From Larus michahellis (taxonomy: Eukaryota > Chordata > Aves > Charadriiformes > Laridae): a stretch of DNA of 64,000 bases. This document shows, piece by piece, positions 36,513 through 49,300 of this stretch. The notes below the pieces were generated by a model. It was given only the letters and a program-made list of their open reading frames with translations. It was not told the DNA's origin and did not search any database. The translations under genes were made by a program, and so were the position numbers. Position 1 is the first letter of the stretch. The number at the start of each line of letters is the position of its first letter. Location: positions 5,111,001 through 5,175,000 of the forward strand of contig NC_133911.1 of assembly GCF_964199755.1 (NCBI RefSeq), in the 5' to 3' direction.

Positions 36513-37061
36513 TTTGCTCCTGCCTGTTTTGTGGTTACGGGCTTAACTACCAGCACAAACACCAAAGGGTGAAAATAAATCGCAGGGGAGGAGAGGAGCA
36601 TCAAAGAGCAGGAGGAAGGTGAGCACTGCAGGTTCCTTGCTGCAGGACTTGCCTGTCAAGTGGATATGCTGACGGTGGGGTCTGGAGTAAGAGCGTATGC
36701 CTAGGATTTAACTGGAATAATTCTTCTGGAGCAATTCTCTTTGTAGATGAGTGCTAGCAAACACTGGCTCCAGAATATACCACAGTGGCCGAAACAGCTC
36801 TGCAGAGGAAGATGTTTTAGGTCTGGTACGTCCATGAATTCAAACATAATTTTTCATTTTTAAACAAAAATAGCCATGTTAACTTCATTCCACTTCTCTT
36901 GTATTTGGTGTGAGGGAACAAGCTTTGATGAAAAACTGATCTATGTGAGAATAAATACATTGTTATGAATGACAGAATTTATTACTACTTTGCAGATGAC
37001 TGTGGCATCGGTGTTTTATTTCTGCACACTTTCTTGTTAATATTTGGCTGGCACCTTGTGA

Positions 37062-37067
37062 AATAAA
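37062..37067 (+). terminator. H6PD: candidate H6PD polyadenylation signal (distal)
   Basis: AATAAA is followed by TGGTTTAGAGAGGTTTGTTTG, a typical G/T-rich downstream element. Another AATAAA at 36950 has a poorer downstream context. Use of this site would give a 3' UTR of about 3.05 kb. Confidence 0.45.
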
Positions 37068-37085
37068 CACTGGTTTAGAGAGGTT

Positions 37086-40000
37086 TGTTTGCACTTTTAC
37101 ATAAGCATGTGGGTTTTTTCCCAGAGAGCTGCTGTTCTTTGCAGCTGAAAATAGGATTCATTTGTGAGGTCTAATGGGTTCCCCCAAAATTCATCCTAGA
37201 TTTTATTAAAATGCAGTAAAAGCTTAAAAGCTTACACGTGTTTTCCTCAGTGAACATAGCTGTCTGAGTTGCTTGGGGTTTGTTTTGTTGTTTTGTTTGG
37301 CTTTTTTTAGAACTGTATTTTCTTTTTACACAGACAATTCCTGTTAAACACTTTAATAGTCAGCATTTGCCAAATGAAAACCAAATATTTTTAAATATAT
37401 AAAATTTGTGACAAATTTTATTTTGTGACAAAGGCAAGAGAGGGACTGCGGATGGGAAGAAGGGTTAAACAAATGACAAATCTGATGAAGAATGGTAGAA
37501 ATCCACTGGGCTATAGGCCAAGGAAGCCGTGCTATTTTTATTTTGTGAAAGCTATTAATAGGTGTGCACCGTCTCGAGAGCTTGTATTAACCTTTCTTTG
37601 CAAAAGCAACTCCATGGAATAACTTCTTGCAGTCTGTTTCTCCCATAAGTGATTCTTGATACCGATTTAATAATTTTTTTTAAATGGCAAGTGCATTCCT
37701 AGAACTCAATGGTATGATTATTTGTATGTTTTACAGAATGCTAACACTGGAATTCATTTTTCACTTAACTTTTATAAATTGAGTTGTAAAAATCTTATTT
37801 TCCATGAGTAAAGTTTTGTGATTCCTTTCATGTTGTGTAATGAATAGAGAATTATATTTATAAAAAAAATAGTTTTTAACAAAAATGTGTCTTAATTTCT
37901 TTCAAAGATGATGGTCATTCTGTTGTTGTTGGTTTGTTTGTTTGTTTTTCCCTGTCGTCTTGGTGAGTGAAGTTTTAAAGTTCTGGTTGTACAAAGAGGA
38001 CAATGTTGAATTCTGTGTAGTGTGAAACCAGCAGTCTTAAATGTTTACTCTCTTTTTGTGTGTGTCATCCAAACAAGGCCAGGACTTCTCAAAACAGGGG
38101 AACAGCCAAAGCCCTTTTAAGGTGAGAAGATGAAATTGCCCAATACTATGCAGTGTCCTGCAGTCGCCAGGCCTTAGGAAAGTCTCTGCTGATCCGCATT
38201 TACTCCCTGAGTTGCATTTCCATAGATACTATCACCATAGTACGGAGTTGCTTAATAACATAGACTTTTTAGAGCTGCATTTTTAACTGTAATCTATTCA
38301 AGATCTGTGAGCTGGGATTATGCAGTTGAACTTGGGGAGTGCGCTGTGCCGTGACTCCGGCTCGGAAGGCATTACGGAGTCCCAGTGCCAAGGCTCAGCC
38401 TCCAGTTTAGCTGGTCCCCAAGTGTTCCTGTCCACAACCAGCCCCCTCCTCCTCGGCGAAAGGAAAATCTCACCTGGCACCTCCATGACACAGAAAGAGA
38501 AGGTGCAGTGTGTCCTGGGAAGGGGAGGAGGAGCACGGGCATTTCATCCCGTTGCCCCAGGATAAGGCGTCATTCTCCTGGCAAGAGGAGGACAGGAGCA
38601 TTTCAGTCAGATGTTTTCTTGCTGCAATCGTGCTGATTCACAAATGCGAGTTTCCCTGAATGCAGTTGAAAGGGCATTGGAAACTGCTGTGCTTTCAGTC
38701 GGTTCCCTGGGCTGCTAATGTAGCAGAGCATTTCTATAATACCAATACCATGTCTCTTCAGCATCCAAATCCTCTCCAGAGCTCCCTTGGGTGTCCAGGT
38801 ACATTGCTGTGGCATGTGTATGATACTTTCTGGTGCTGTTGGTGATGCTGAGCTATCTTAAGTGGCCCATACGTTTGAAGATGGCTGTGCAAGTGAGGAG
38901 ACTTAACAATCATGTGCTAGGGCTGGGACAGTATTTTCCCATCCGGCTCAGAAGTGTTTTAATTCTAGTTTAGAGACCACTGAGTATCACTGAAGAGACA
39001 TACTCCAAGCAGTTACAGGATTAGGGAATCCTCCCCAGACACGGGCAGCAGAGGCAGTGATGGTAAAAGCAGCAAAATTTTCAGTATCTTAATGCTTTTC
39101 AAAACATATTTTTTTTGGTGTTGTGCTTGACTTCTCCTTTGGCCACAGCTCAGGGCAATCCTTAGTAGGATTTATTCCTCTGGATGCATTGCCTGCCTTA
39201 GTAGGGATTTGGTTTATTCCCTGGCTTATTACAAATGACTGAAAATGTGGCTGTTGCCTAAAAAGGGGCAAGAAAGGAGATGGAGGGGAGAGAATGAAAA
39301 ATAGCATGTTTCAGGGGCCAGTGCGCTCCCAAAACAAGCTGCCTTGTGAGATGTCTGTGGGTAATGTGCATCGATCCAGTTCACTCCAGCTGCTCCCCCT
39401 GCAGAGAGCTGGCGTGAGGTCCTGTAGCAATGCAGCACCAGGTTCTCCTGCAAGCACCGCCGCAGACCGTGCCAGGCCTGTGCCCTCCAGCTGCTCCCTG
39501 CGGCGGGACGTGTTGGCTCTCCTTTGACAGATTGCTCCACAGAGAGGAATTTCCCGCAGAAACTATGTCCTGGTGGCGCTCTGACCAGACATCGCCTCAT
39601 TTTTTCCTTAAACAGGGCTCCCTTTTTGTAGGCATCTCCTTATCCACAAAACAATCTGGCTCTTGTGTGAATGATGTTTGGCTCTGAGCAGTGTTGCCGT
39701 TGCTGAAACGAGACCTGCGCACAGACCAAAACTGTTCAGCAGGTTCTTTTCTGTAGATCCCAGCCTATTTTTAACAGGATTCAGGCTTTCTTTTCTTTTT
39801 TTCATGCTTTGCTTTTCTTATGTGGGTATGTTTTATGGGCTGGCACAGTGTGTCTGAAGATTTGGGGAGGGTCCCCCCTACTGAAGAAGATCATGAGATT
39901 GGGGGGGTGGAATGGGAGCTCAAATGTGTCTGTGGCTGAGCTGGGGGGGGCTGGAGCTGCATCCAGTACCAAGTTTAGCTTATTCTCCTAAATGAAGAAG

Positions 40001-43000
40001 GGAATCCTGGGGTCAGATGCTAAGGGAAAGGGCAGCCTGCATGCAGGGAGAGGGAGGAGGAAGAGAGCAAGGACTCTGTGTCTGTCTGAGGTGCGCATAT
40101 CCCATCTGGGAATGTGCTTGTGGGATAGACCTGATTGAGGTTAAAATTTGGGAAAAGCAAAAAGCCCTCAGGAAAAGGGAGGGGAAAAAACATGGGCGAC
40201 TAGGATTCATCTGACTGCGTGGATCCTGCATCATCCCACAGCTTTCTAGAGAGCCAGTTTGGTAGCGACACAGCATCATGGTAGGATCGCTTTGGGGTGG
40301 GAGGAGTTGGGACTCCTTCCTTGTGTTCCCAGCCCCATGGAATCGCTGGTCCATGGTTAGCAAGAGAGAGCTGAAGAGCCAGGACTCTGCCAGTGACTCA
40401 CTGCGGGCGAGTCACGTTGCTTGCCTGAGTTCCCCTTTCCTCGTGCTATGCAGCAATAGTAAATTAGCTGTCTCAGGGGGATATGAAATGTTTGGAAGAG
40501 GCCAAAGGCAGGCTGCTGGAGAGCTTTATCCTACAGCATTGTGTGTATCAAGTCATGTCCATCAAACAATATGAGCCGAAGTACTTGCCGGGAACAGCAG
40601 CAGTCAAAATCTTTTCAGCACAAAGCCAAACCCTGTTCTTATTGCTATTATCTGCTGCGAGCAGACGCTGCCTGGCATCTCCTTTCCCAACAGCAGTATT
40701 TTGATGTGACCAAACTCTCTGACAAACAAACCACACACATGCTGCAGTGTTTTGACTTGCAGAGGGACATTGCTGCAGATGCTTTTCCTGAGCTTTTCTT
40801 TGGCAGTACTTAGGTGTCAGTAACTAAAAAGGTGCTTTGGAGGCAAGCATGCCAGCAGCAGAGGGTGCTGCTTCCTCACGCTGCAGGAGCTGGCAGGAAC
40901 CACTTTTCCCAGCCCTGTCCTGCAAAGGGAGCTTTTTCTGCAGGCACAGACCAACACAGCTGGCCTCTGACACCAAGGCTTTTGCTGCTGTTCCTTGAGC
41001 CACACACAGCGCAGAGATGAGCGCTGATCTCCTGTGGCACAGTGATCTCTCTGGGCAGCTTGCACTCCCAGGAGCTCCTCCACAGCTGCTGGTCCTGTAT
41101 TATCCTGGTTGCTACCATTTTCCATTCGTGGCACCCCACGAAAAAGGCAAGGAAGTCATTTTTCTGCTTCCCCACTCCCAGTGGCTTCCCATACACACAC
41201 TGCGACCATGTGCTTTGCCCCCTTCATACAGGCTTGTGACATACCGTGCAATACGCAGAGGCCATGTTATAATATCTGCTTTTTACTGCAGACATCTCTG
41301 TTAGCCAGTAAAGTTACTGTGATTTTAAGAGGGGGGCTCCTGGCATGTACTTTCATTAAGTTTGTAGAGTATTTTCCGCATCCAAGTGCTCCAGAGTTAC
41401 ATATATTCCAGTCTTTAAGGCAGGCCCCTTCACACACAGCGCCCTATGCTGACGTGGAAAGGCAAAGGAGCAGTGACAGGAGATATCACAGCGAGCCCCT
41501 GCTTTCCAGGTAAATGTAAAGCAAAATCCTTGGATTCTACTTTATGATAAATAGTGCCATTTCATTCAACAGCCTCATTTATTTGTGATGCACTGCTCAA
41601 AGTGTTGTGTTGACTGTGCTGAGATCTGAATTCACAAAAAGAGACTAAAAGGAAGATGACTATTTTTTTTCCTGCAAAGGGCCCCTTGGGGATGCCTCTT
41701 TTTTCCTCCTCCATCCCACTCTCTTTGACTCCCTTTTCCACCACATTGAGCCCTCTTCCAGCTGAGGAGGGCTTGTTGATTGTCCTCTAAGCAGGCTTGG
41801 CAGGATTTCTACCTCATGAGGCTGCTGTTTTAACAGTCTCTTTCTCTGTTCTGCGGCACACTGGGTTACTTTGGCTTTGTTGCTGTACATTACAGACGCT
41901 CATTGTTCACTATCTGTTGCATTGTCTCCCTTAATTCCCACAGGCAGAGCCTGCATGCAGCACGTATGTGTTTCCGGGCAGAGTGTTTACTCTCTCTCTC
42001 TCTCCCCCTCTCCCCAGGGCACAGAAAGCTGCATGTTTTTTGCCTGCTTGTCTTTATACACATACACACACCCCCAAATACAAAAGCAAAAGGATCTCCT
42101 TTTTTTGCTACAGTCTACCAGCTTTCTGCTGCAAGGTTAGTATCAGTCAGGCATAAAGCACATCTACAAAGTCTGTACCAGCCTGACAGTCTGTGCTCTT
42201 ACGAAGGATTTAGATGCTTAATTTCAGAAATTCAAAAGGTTCAAAATTTTTCAGAAGGTGGGTGCTCATCCACTTCCAGACCCCATATAATCTACAATAC
42301 TGAACGCTGAACACAAAAAAGGAGACATGCCAAGTCATTCCCCCTTGCACCTCCCTTTTAATAATCTTAGCATAAATTCACAAGGATGAGAGCTGGAAAA
42401 GTCTCTTCTAATCCAGGTTCCAGCCGCAGTTAGTTTTCCAAACAGGCTTAGAGGGACTCTGTTGCTGGCCATAAACACTGACATATGTCAGCCACCCCTC
42501 TCGGCCACTGTTTGCGCTGTTGTTTGAGATGTAGACAGTATTCAAACCAAGTGATTGAAGATTAGCAATTCCTGCTTCTTAAGGAACCAAGAAAGTCAAA
42601 TATTAAGGAAATAAAAGGAGACAAGATTCCGTAGGAGCTGTGATCTCATCTGGCGAGAAGCCACCACAAAGCTGAAAAGTTCTGCTTCAGCACGTGTCAC
42701 GTCTGGTTTCCTCCAGCTTCCCTGCTGCTCTTGCACCTCCTCCACCCCGTTTCTCCCTCTCCCTGTAAAGAACAGGGATCTCTGTTAGGGCAGGAAACCT
42801 TTGCACACCTGGAACTAGCGCACAAGAAAATGCAAGACACTGAGTAGCCCTCAGACAGAGCAGCTCATATCTGGCAATGGCAACGTGCTGCAAGGTGCTC
42901 AGGAGAGATAACGGGCCATCGTGCTGACCAGTGCTGGGAGGCAGGGACAGGTAACACGGCTGTGGTGGAGCAGCTGAATTCACAGGCAGACTAAAGCCTG

Positions 43001-44454
43001 CTGAGTTTCCTGTACAGTTCTCAGACATCATTTACCACTTTCTCGGACTCGGTGATGACATGTCTCTGCTGCTGCAGAAGGTGCTCATGCTGTGCTGGCC
43101 ATTTAAGAGACCCTGGGGAGCTACAGATAGGCAGGCCAAGCAGAACCTTCTTTTGAGTCTCCACAAGCGAGATTTTGGGCTTCCCTCAGGACCCTAGCCC
43201 TGGCCATTGCTCTGTTACTCCCCTGGGTCACGGCAGGTGGGCCGGAAAAGGTCTCAGGGTAAGAGGAAAATTCCACATCCACATCTCTAGGCATCAAGAG
43301 CTACTGTCAGCCAACTAATTAACCGCTGCTTCCCCTTTGCCTTTCTAGATTATGAATCCATGCTAGCCTTTGCCCCACTCCCACCAGTCAGCTTCTCATG
43401 TTACAGCAATTTCCCACCTTGGCAGTAATGAAACAAAGCATTTAGAGTAGGTGTACTTTAGTAGGTGTAGTAGATTAGATTGATTTATTGTAAAGGAGGA
43501 TCTGGTCCACGGAGCTCCAATTCTAAGCAGTTTTGGAGTTTCTCTAGACAACACTTTAGTTTGTCTTGCTTTCGTTCCAGGCACATTCCTCTAACACCTT
43601 TGGTACTGGCAGGAGAGCAGGAGTGGATCTTCTGAGCAGTGGAGATCAACTGGGAGAACTCTCCACAAAGTTGGATTCACATACAAGCTGCAAGTGTGCC
43701 GACAGAAAACACTGGGATTCTGCAGCATCAGAATTCCTCCTCAGCTCCCTCAGAGCAGTATCTCCAGGGTCTCTGGGTGAGTATGGCCCCCAAGGTTTGG
43801 CTAACTGTCCAAGAACTGAACAGTAATCTGCAGGAAAAGCTTAAAGGGGGAGATTTTTACAACATGCTCGGGAGACTATTGCTGAAGAACTTCTGCTGAA
43901 ATTATTGGGGAAAATTGACTTAAATGTGAGCAGGACTATGTCAAACCAAAGCAGTTTTGAAAAAGCTACACAAGTATGTATCTATTTAACATAAAATTTC
44001 TCCTATTTCAATCTTTCAGGGTGTGAAAGAACATATTTGTGCTGTATCTGCAAACTCCCTGGTGTTTCTGGTCAGCTAGAGTAATAAATTTAATCTAATG
44101 TGAATGTGTTTTTTAATGAACCACAAAATGGCTGGCATAGAGCAACTATTCCCCAAGGACTTCAAAATATGCTTAACAAATTAGTGCTCAGTCCTGCAAA
44201 GATATGAAAGCGCATATGAACAACTTGACATGCATGCACTGTCCCACGCAGTTCAACAGAATTTCTTTCCCTGCATTGGCTAAAGTTCTGTTTTGGGATT
44301 TTTTTGACTGCATGGCCTGAAAGGGGTGAGGAGGAGGGGAGCATTCAGCAGGCCGGCTACCCCACCTTGGCCTTCGCATTAGGTTCATTTCTTCTGACTT
44401 CTGACAGTTCAGTGGGTTCAGCACTGGACCCTGCCCCATTGTAAGTCACTAAAC
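37086..44454. other. intergenic sequence between H6PD and SPSB1, no gene recognised
   Basis: The sequence from about 37.1 to 37.95 kb is AT-rich with G/T-rich simple repeats, including GTTT units near 37926-37950, and may still include distal H6PD 3' UTR. From 38 to 44.4 kb no protein family was recognised. A TC-rich simple tract lies at about 41987-42013. One exon-like segment (41412-41510) has an acceptor and a donor but no recognisable coding content. Confidence 0.5.
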
Positions 44455-44512
44455 GGTCCTTGGAGGTATCCCATGCAATATGGCTTGCTTAATTTATGAC
44501 AATCCACGGGCT
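44455..44512 (+). repeat. 58-bp direct repeat, copy 1
   Basis: It matches 45166-45223 at 57 of 58 bases; the only difference is C here against T at the third base of the ACGGG/ATGGG segment near its end. Flanking sequence on both sides is unrelated between the copies. It contains CCATGCAATATGG and a TTGCTTAATTTATGAC segment. Its origin is unknown. Confidence 0.95.
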
Positions 44513-45165
44513 GCGGTGACCACCTCACAGAGGGAATAACCTACCAGCGGGGAGCTCATGGCCCCTGGGGACCATTCAATTTCACTTCATCCCATCTGCA
44601 GCTGCAGGATTTTTTTTGTTGTAAGCACTGGTATAACTAAGTTGTACATTAATGTATGGCCCATGAAATGTGACAAAAAGTCTGTTCAGCTCTCATCAGA
44701 GTATAGCTCCTTCCGCCAGCCTCCCCAGAGATCCAGCACACGTACACACCCAGGAATCATCTTCCTCACTATTCACCTCCCTGCTCGCTACGAGGAGCAC
44801 AGTCAGGAGAAAAATGTCTGAGTATCCCATCTAATTAAAAGGTAGGTAAGGAGAATGCACTTGCACATTTATGGTTGAACCTCGTTTGAATTAAGGCCTG
44901 TGCTGGAAATGAAGTTCAGCCAAGATGAAAGCAAAGTCCTCCGGAAGCAGGGACATAAAAATGAGGACACACAAACTACCCCTGCTCTTTTTTTCACATG
45001 TGCCACGAGACTATTAGTGATGAGAACTGGTCAAGGCCCAGTGTTAATGTCCAACCCCGCGGAACAATAACTTGAGCAACGTGCAGGGGCATTCGTTCCG
45101 TACTGACTCAGATGGCAGCCTGCCACCTCCTGAATCACTCATACCACTTCCTGCAGCTCTTAGGT

Positions 45166-45223
45166 GGTCCTTGGAGGTATCCCATGCAATATGGCTTGCT
45201 TAATTTATGACAATCCATGGGCT
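45166..45223 (+). repeat. 58-bp direct repeat, copy 2
   Basis: The second copy starts 711 bases after the first, in the same orientation, with one mismatch and abrupt boundaries. It lies about 400 bases upstream of the SPSB1 CpG island, so a regulatory role is conceivable but not shown. Confidence 0.95.
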
Positions 45224-45599
45224 TATAGCTCCAAGCAGTATTGCTACAGACAGACTCTTTTTGTCTGGGAATACTGAAAAATGAATCATCTCAAAGACAG
45301 ATTACTGGGTCAATGTTGTCCAAACCGTTTTTTGAAAAAAAGACCGAAATTAACAGACTTGTATTCCCTTATTTATTTTGATAAACAAGTTTTAAAAAAG
45401 TAAACACACGTTCCCTGGAGTGTTTGCAACGCAAATACTCCAAGATCCTGCCAACGCATACAGAACCCGAGGATGCAATTCATTAAAAAGATCGTCCACA
45501 AAGAAACAAACAGCGCGACGCCTGAAACTGGCTGCTATTTTCAGCCATTCTTAGAGCAAGCGAGCCAGTAGAGAATTAAACGAGCCCGATTTCACCCAG

Positions 45600-46350
45600 A
45601 AACACCGCCGGCCGTTGGGGGTTTCCCTCGGCCCGGTCGGGAGCCGGCTCTGCCGCGGACGGGGCCCGTCTACCGGAGCCCGACGCTGCCGCTCCTCCTC
45701 CCGCTCCCCGCCGCCGGCTGCGCCTCCAGCCCCGGCCGTTCCACCGCCCCCCGGCCGCTCCCCGCCCCGCTCCCCGCCCCGGGGCTGCCCGCGGCGGGGC
45801 GGGGCGGCAGCGGGGCCCGGGCGGAGCGGGCCGCGCCCCGGGCCAGGCCGGGGGCGGAGCGGGGCCGCCGCCGGGCGCTATTTGGGCCATGTGACGGGCC
45901 GGGCCCCGCTTGCCGCGCCTGGCGCCGGGAGGAGCTGGGGCGCTGCGGCTCCGGCCTCCCCGCCGCGGCGGAGGAGAGGGCGGGCGCTGCGCTCGGCGGC
46001 CCCCGGGAGCAGCCTCCGGCGGGGCCCGGCCCGGCCGCTGCCATGGTCCGGGAACGGTAGGAGCCGGGCGAGGGCGGGCGCGGGCGCGGTGCGAGGCGGG
46101 TGCCCGCGGGCCCGGGCGGCTCCGCGACGGCCCTTCCCCGGGGCGGCGGCCGCCGGCCCCGGCTCCCCGCCTCGGGCGCTGGCTGCCGCGGCCTCCGCCT
46201 CCCTCCTTCCCTCCCTTCCTCCGCGGTTCCCCGCAGGCGCGGAGCGGGTCTCCTCGCCTGGCCCCGCAAGCTGCCCGGAATTGGTGCCAGCTTCCAAAAC
46301 AACACCAAGCGCCAGGCCGGGGTGAGGCCAAGCTGGAAGGTGCCCACACA
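45600..46350 (+). promoter_or_regulatory. SPSB1: CpG island, probable SPSB1 promoter
   Basis: This is the most CpG-dense block of the window. It has many GC boxes (GGGGCGGGGC types about 45740-45865), a TATTTGGGCCATGTGAC segment (45879-45895) containing an E-box/M-box-like CATGTGAC, and no clear TATA box. In human and chicken the next gene to the right of H6PD, in the same orientation, is SPSB1 (a SPRY-domain SOCS-box protein), whose first exon is noncoding. Assignment is by synteny only, because no SPSB1 coding exon lies in the window. GC-driven open frames of up to 265 codons on both strands are not called. Confidence 0.65.
45890..46321 (+). other. SPSB1: probable SPSB1 noncoding exon 1, boundaries uncertain
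   Basis: The transcript probably starts within the GC-box cluster. The best donor seen after it is CCGGG|GTGAGG, with the intron at 46322; the weaker CG|GTAGGA near 46057 is an alternative. An ATG in strong context (GCCATGG, 46043) opens a five-codon upstream frame ending in TAG at 46058-46060. Whether it is transcribed depends on the true start and donor. Confidence 0.35.
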
Positions 46351-49300
46351 GCCCCGGGTGGCTCGGGCGGCACCGTCCCGCGATGGCCGTGGCATGGCAG
46401 GCCCCATCCCTGGGGAGAGGGTGTCAGCGGGCACGATCACGGCGGCTGGGCCCGAAGTGCAAGGGCTAACGGGGCACCCCCTGGCCCAGCCAGCGACGGG
46501 GCCTGATGGGCTCCCGGCATTGGGAAGGCTGCGGGGACTGTGGTCGGGATGCCGTGAGATGGGCGGTTGCCAGGGGCCAGCTGGTGTATCTGCGTGTGGA
46601 TTTGAAAAGCAAACACTGATAATGTCAGTTCAGAGATCTTCAACTCATTAAGGAAGTCAGGTTGTTTGTTCAGTGTCTGTGGTTACAGTGGTGGTCTCTG
46701 GCGTGCACCTCACAAGGTTTAATTAATATGTCTGGTTTTTTATGACATAAACCTGCGCTAATACAATGGGAACTTATATAGTCCTATATCTGAAGTACCG
46801 AGATTGTTGTTACAAGAAGAGGTGAATCTTGCTGTAGCCTTGTGCTGAAGTATGCCGTTTGTTTTCCGTATTACCTGACTGAGGAGTGGGTGGTCAGTGT
46901 GGCTGATGGCTGGTGGTGGCCATGCCTGATTAGAAACCTATGAATTGTCTGAGCTGTTGCTCAAGATAAGGAAGTTTACAAAATGATTGTAAAAATGGGA
47001 GTTGCTACCTTGGAGAAAGATCAGCTCTTTTTTTTCGTGACAGCGATGCAGGATGAATTTATGAACCTTTTGTTCTGGAAACAATCTTTGCTTTTCCCAC
47101 CCCTCTGATGTCTGATTTCTACACCAGACTCTGCGTTGCAAAGCAGAGTAGCGTAAGCAGCTTAGAGATGCTGGGCGCAAGTTGACTGCGAAATTACCAG
47201 CACCAAAGTATGTGGAGTTTCCAGTGGCTTGCAGTAAAAGAGATCTGGCTATAGGGTGGAGGGGGTCACAGCGTCTATCCCAGCCTACGAGGAAGGATAT
47301 TTCTGGGTGAGTTGATAAGGGACTACTGGGAATGTGATGGAGCTGTGCTACTGTTTATAATGTGAAGGGCGATGCTGAGAAGCATTTAACTGGCTTGTGG
47401 AGGAGCGTCCTCCCTGACCAACCAGTGGCTACTGCGCCTGTCTCCTCCCTGCTCTGTCAGTGTGCCTGGCCACTGGCCCTGGCACCGCGCTCAGTAGTTG
47501 TGATGATGGATGCGTAAACCAGCAATTTATTCTTCTCCCCCCTTGAAGACAAGGGGTGGACCTCAGCAGTGTATTCCTCTGGGGGGCATGGTCTTGTTGC
47601 AGTACATCAGCAGCAGGCTTCTGCAGCCTCGCTCCTCTGCTTTAGAGGTTACTGAAGTGCACTATAATGTGGCTGGAGTTTGTTTGTAAACTTATGTTAG
47701 ATACTTCTGAAATGTGGGTTTGTGTTCCAGGAACTGGCTGGCTGATGTGTGCTGCATTTGTGTGGAGTCAGTTCACTGCTCCCAGATGCTGAATGTGGAA
47801 AATGTGCTCTGCTTGTTGCTGTCCTCTGTCCTTTTTTTCCCTCGTCCCCTACGTTTCCTTTCCTCAGAAAAAGTGAAAGCAGTCTGCAAGTGTGGCTTGT
47901 CTTGTCAAATCTGTCTTGCGAGACCTAATTAAGAATTCATGAAGTTACCAGAATTAAAAATCTGTAGCTAGTGAGCCAATCGGGACACTGTGTGTGTCAG
48001 GCTTTGTGAATGAGGGCAGGCTGTGCTGATAATTAGTCTTCCATATCACAATGTAGTTTTTGAAGAATATAAGATCTGGAAGGGAGTGTCCTGTGTTACT
48101 GTCTGAGGTTTGTGTCTCCGTCAAATTTTGTGGCTGGAGCCACTGAATACACTAGAGTTGGCATCTGGTAGGCTAGCTCTGGTAGCCCAGGGCAAGCTGT
48201 GCCTATAATTTTGGACTGTGGTATACGCCTACTGACTGAGTCTGGAGTCACTGAGGGCTTGTGTTGACAAGGGGGGTGAGGATTAACTGGTGTTGGCAGC
48301 AAGTATCAATGAGATGACCTCAGCGGGGCTGTGCTTATCTTCATGTCCTGTGGAAGGAGGCTTGTACATGTATTAGTAGAGTGATGTAGCATCATAGCAG
48401 TGGAGAAACAGCATACTAGACCTGCATGGATTGTACTGACAAGCTCTGTTTTGGTATGAGTTTCCATAACCTTGACTCTACCAAAGGTTGGTGGACATGG
48501 CTGGCTGTGAAACTGCTGCCCTGCTCCTTTGTATCTACAGGCATGTGATGTCACATAGCGAGTTCAGTTGCTGGTACAAGATACAAGTTAGACACTAGCT
48601 GCTTCCGGACAAAGCTGTGTAATGCCTGCAGAATAAAAGTGAGTAAGTGTCTGAGAACCAAGGTTACCAGGCTGCAGTCACTGGACTGCTTTGTCGGTGG
48701 TCATTGCAGAATGGGCTGATGTGAAGGTGTTGACTCACTTCCAGTTACTATATTGCTCTGAGCAACCAAAAAAATCTTCCCTTGAGTTAATCCATGTGAG
48801 TAACTGCTACAGCTGCCACTGCTTCAATAAATAACTTCTGGAGAGGATGTGGGGTGCATGCAGTTATCCTTAGCAAAGATGGGATACGTGCTACAGGAGA
48901 TGGCCGAGCACTCTACTGAGTGTGAGAACCTAGCTTAAAAGTACCAGTTTCCAAGCACATGTTGGGGGGGAAAAAGTACCACTGTTAACTGTGCTCCCTC
49001 AGGGACCACTAAAGCAATGCCACCTCTTTAAAAGAAGTAGGAAAGGGGTTCATAGATTTCCTTTTAACTCTGTACTTCTCTGTCCTCAGAGGTAATGCTT
49101 TGGAAGATCCTGGGTGAAAGTAAACTGGTCTGTTGCACTGATCAGGAAATTCTCTTCCAGGTGATCATACTTTGGGTGAAGTAGTATCAAGCCTAGAAAG
49201 AATATATAATGGATCTGTCTTGGTAAGATCCAGCAGTCTTGTTGGGCAGTGGAGTATGATAGGAGACCGAAGGAAACTCACTCGTTTGCATGGCAGGATC

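Larger units (their letters stand above)
34029..37085 (+). other. H6PD: H6PD 3' UTR, end uncertain
   Basis: No AATAAA or ATTAAA was seen between the stop codon and 36506, so the transcript probably carries at least 2.5 kb of 3' UTR. Human H6PD also has an unusually long 3' UTR. Candidate ends follow AATAAA at 36507 and 37062. A more distal AGTAAA near 37807, with GT-rich sequence after it, is also possible. Open frames in this interval are not conserved-looking and are not called. Confidence 0.5.

Noticed and set aside
41412-41510. Exon-like segment with acceptor (ATATATTCCAG) and donor (TTCCAG|GTAAAT) ending an open frame
   Set aside because: No partner exon and no recognised protein sequence. 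Acceptor/donor pairs at this spacing are common by chance; it could at most be a noncoding RNA exon.
45576-46506. Several 139-265 codon open frames on both strands over the second CpG island
   Set aside because: Alanine/glycine/proline/arginine-rich composition on both strands is the signature of GC-driven false frames. No domain was recognised.
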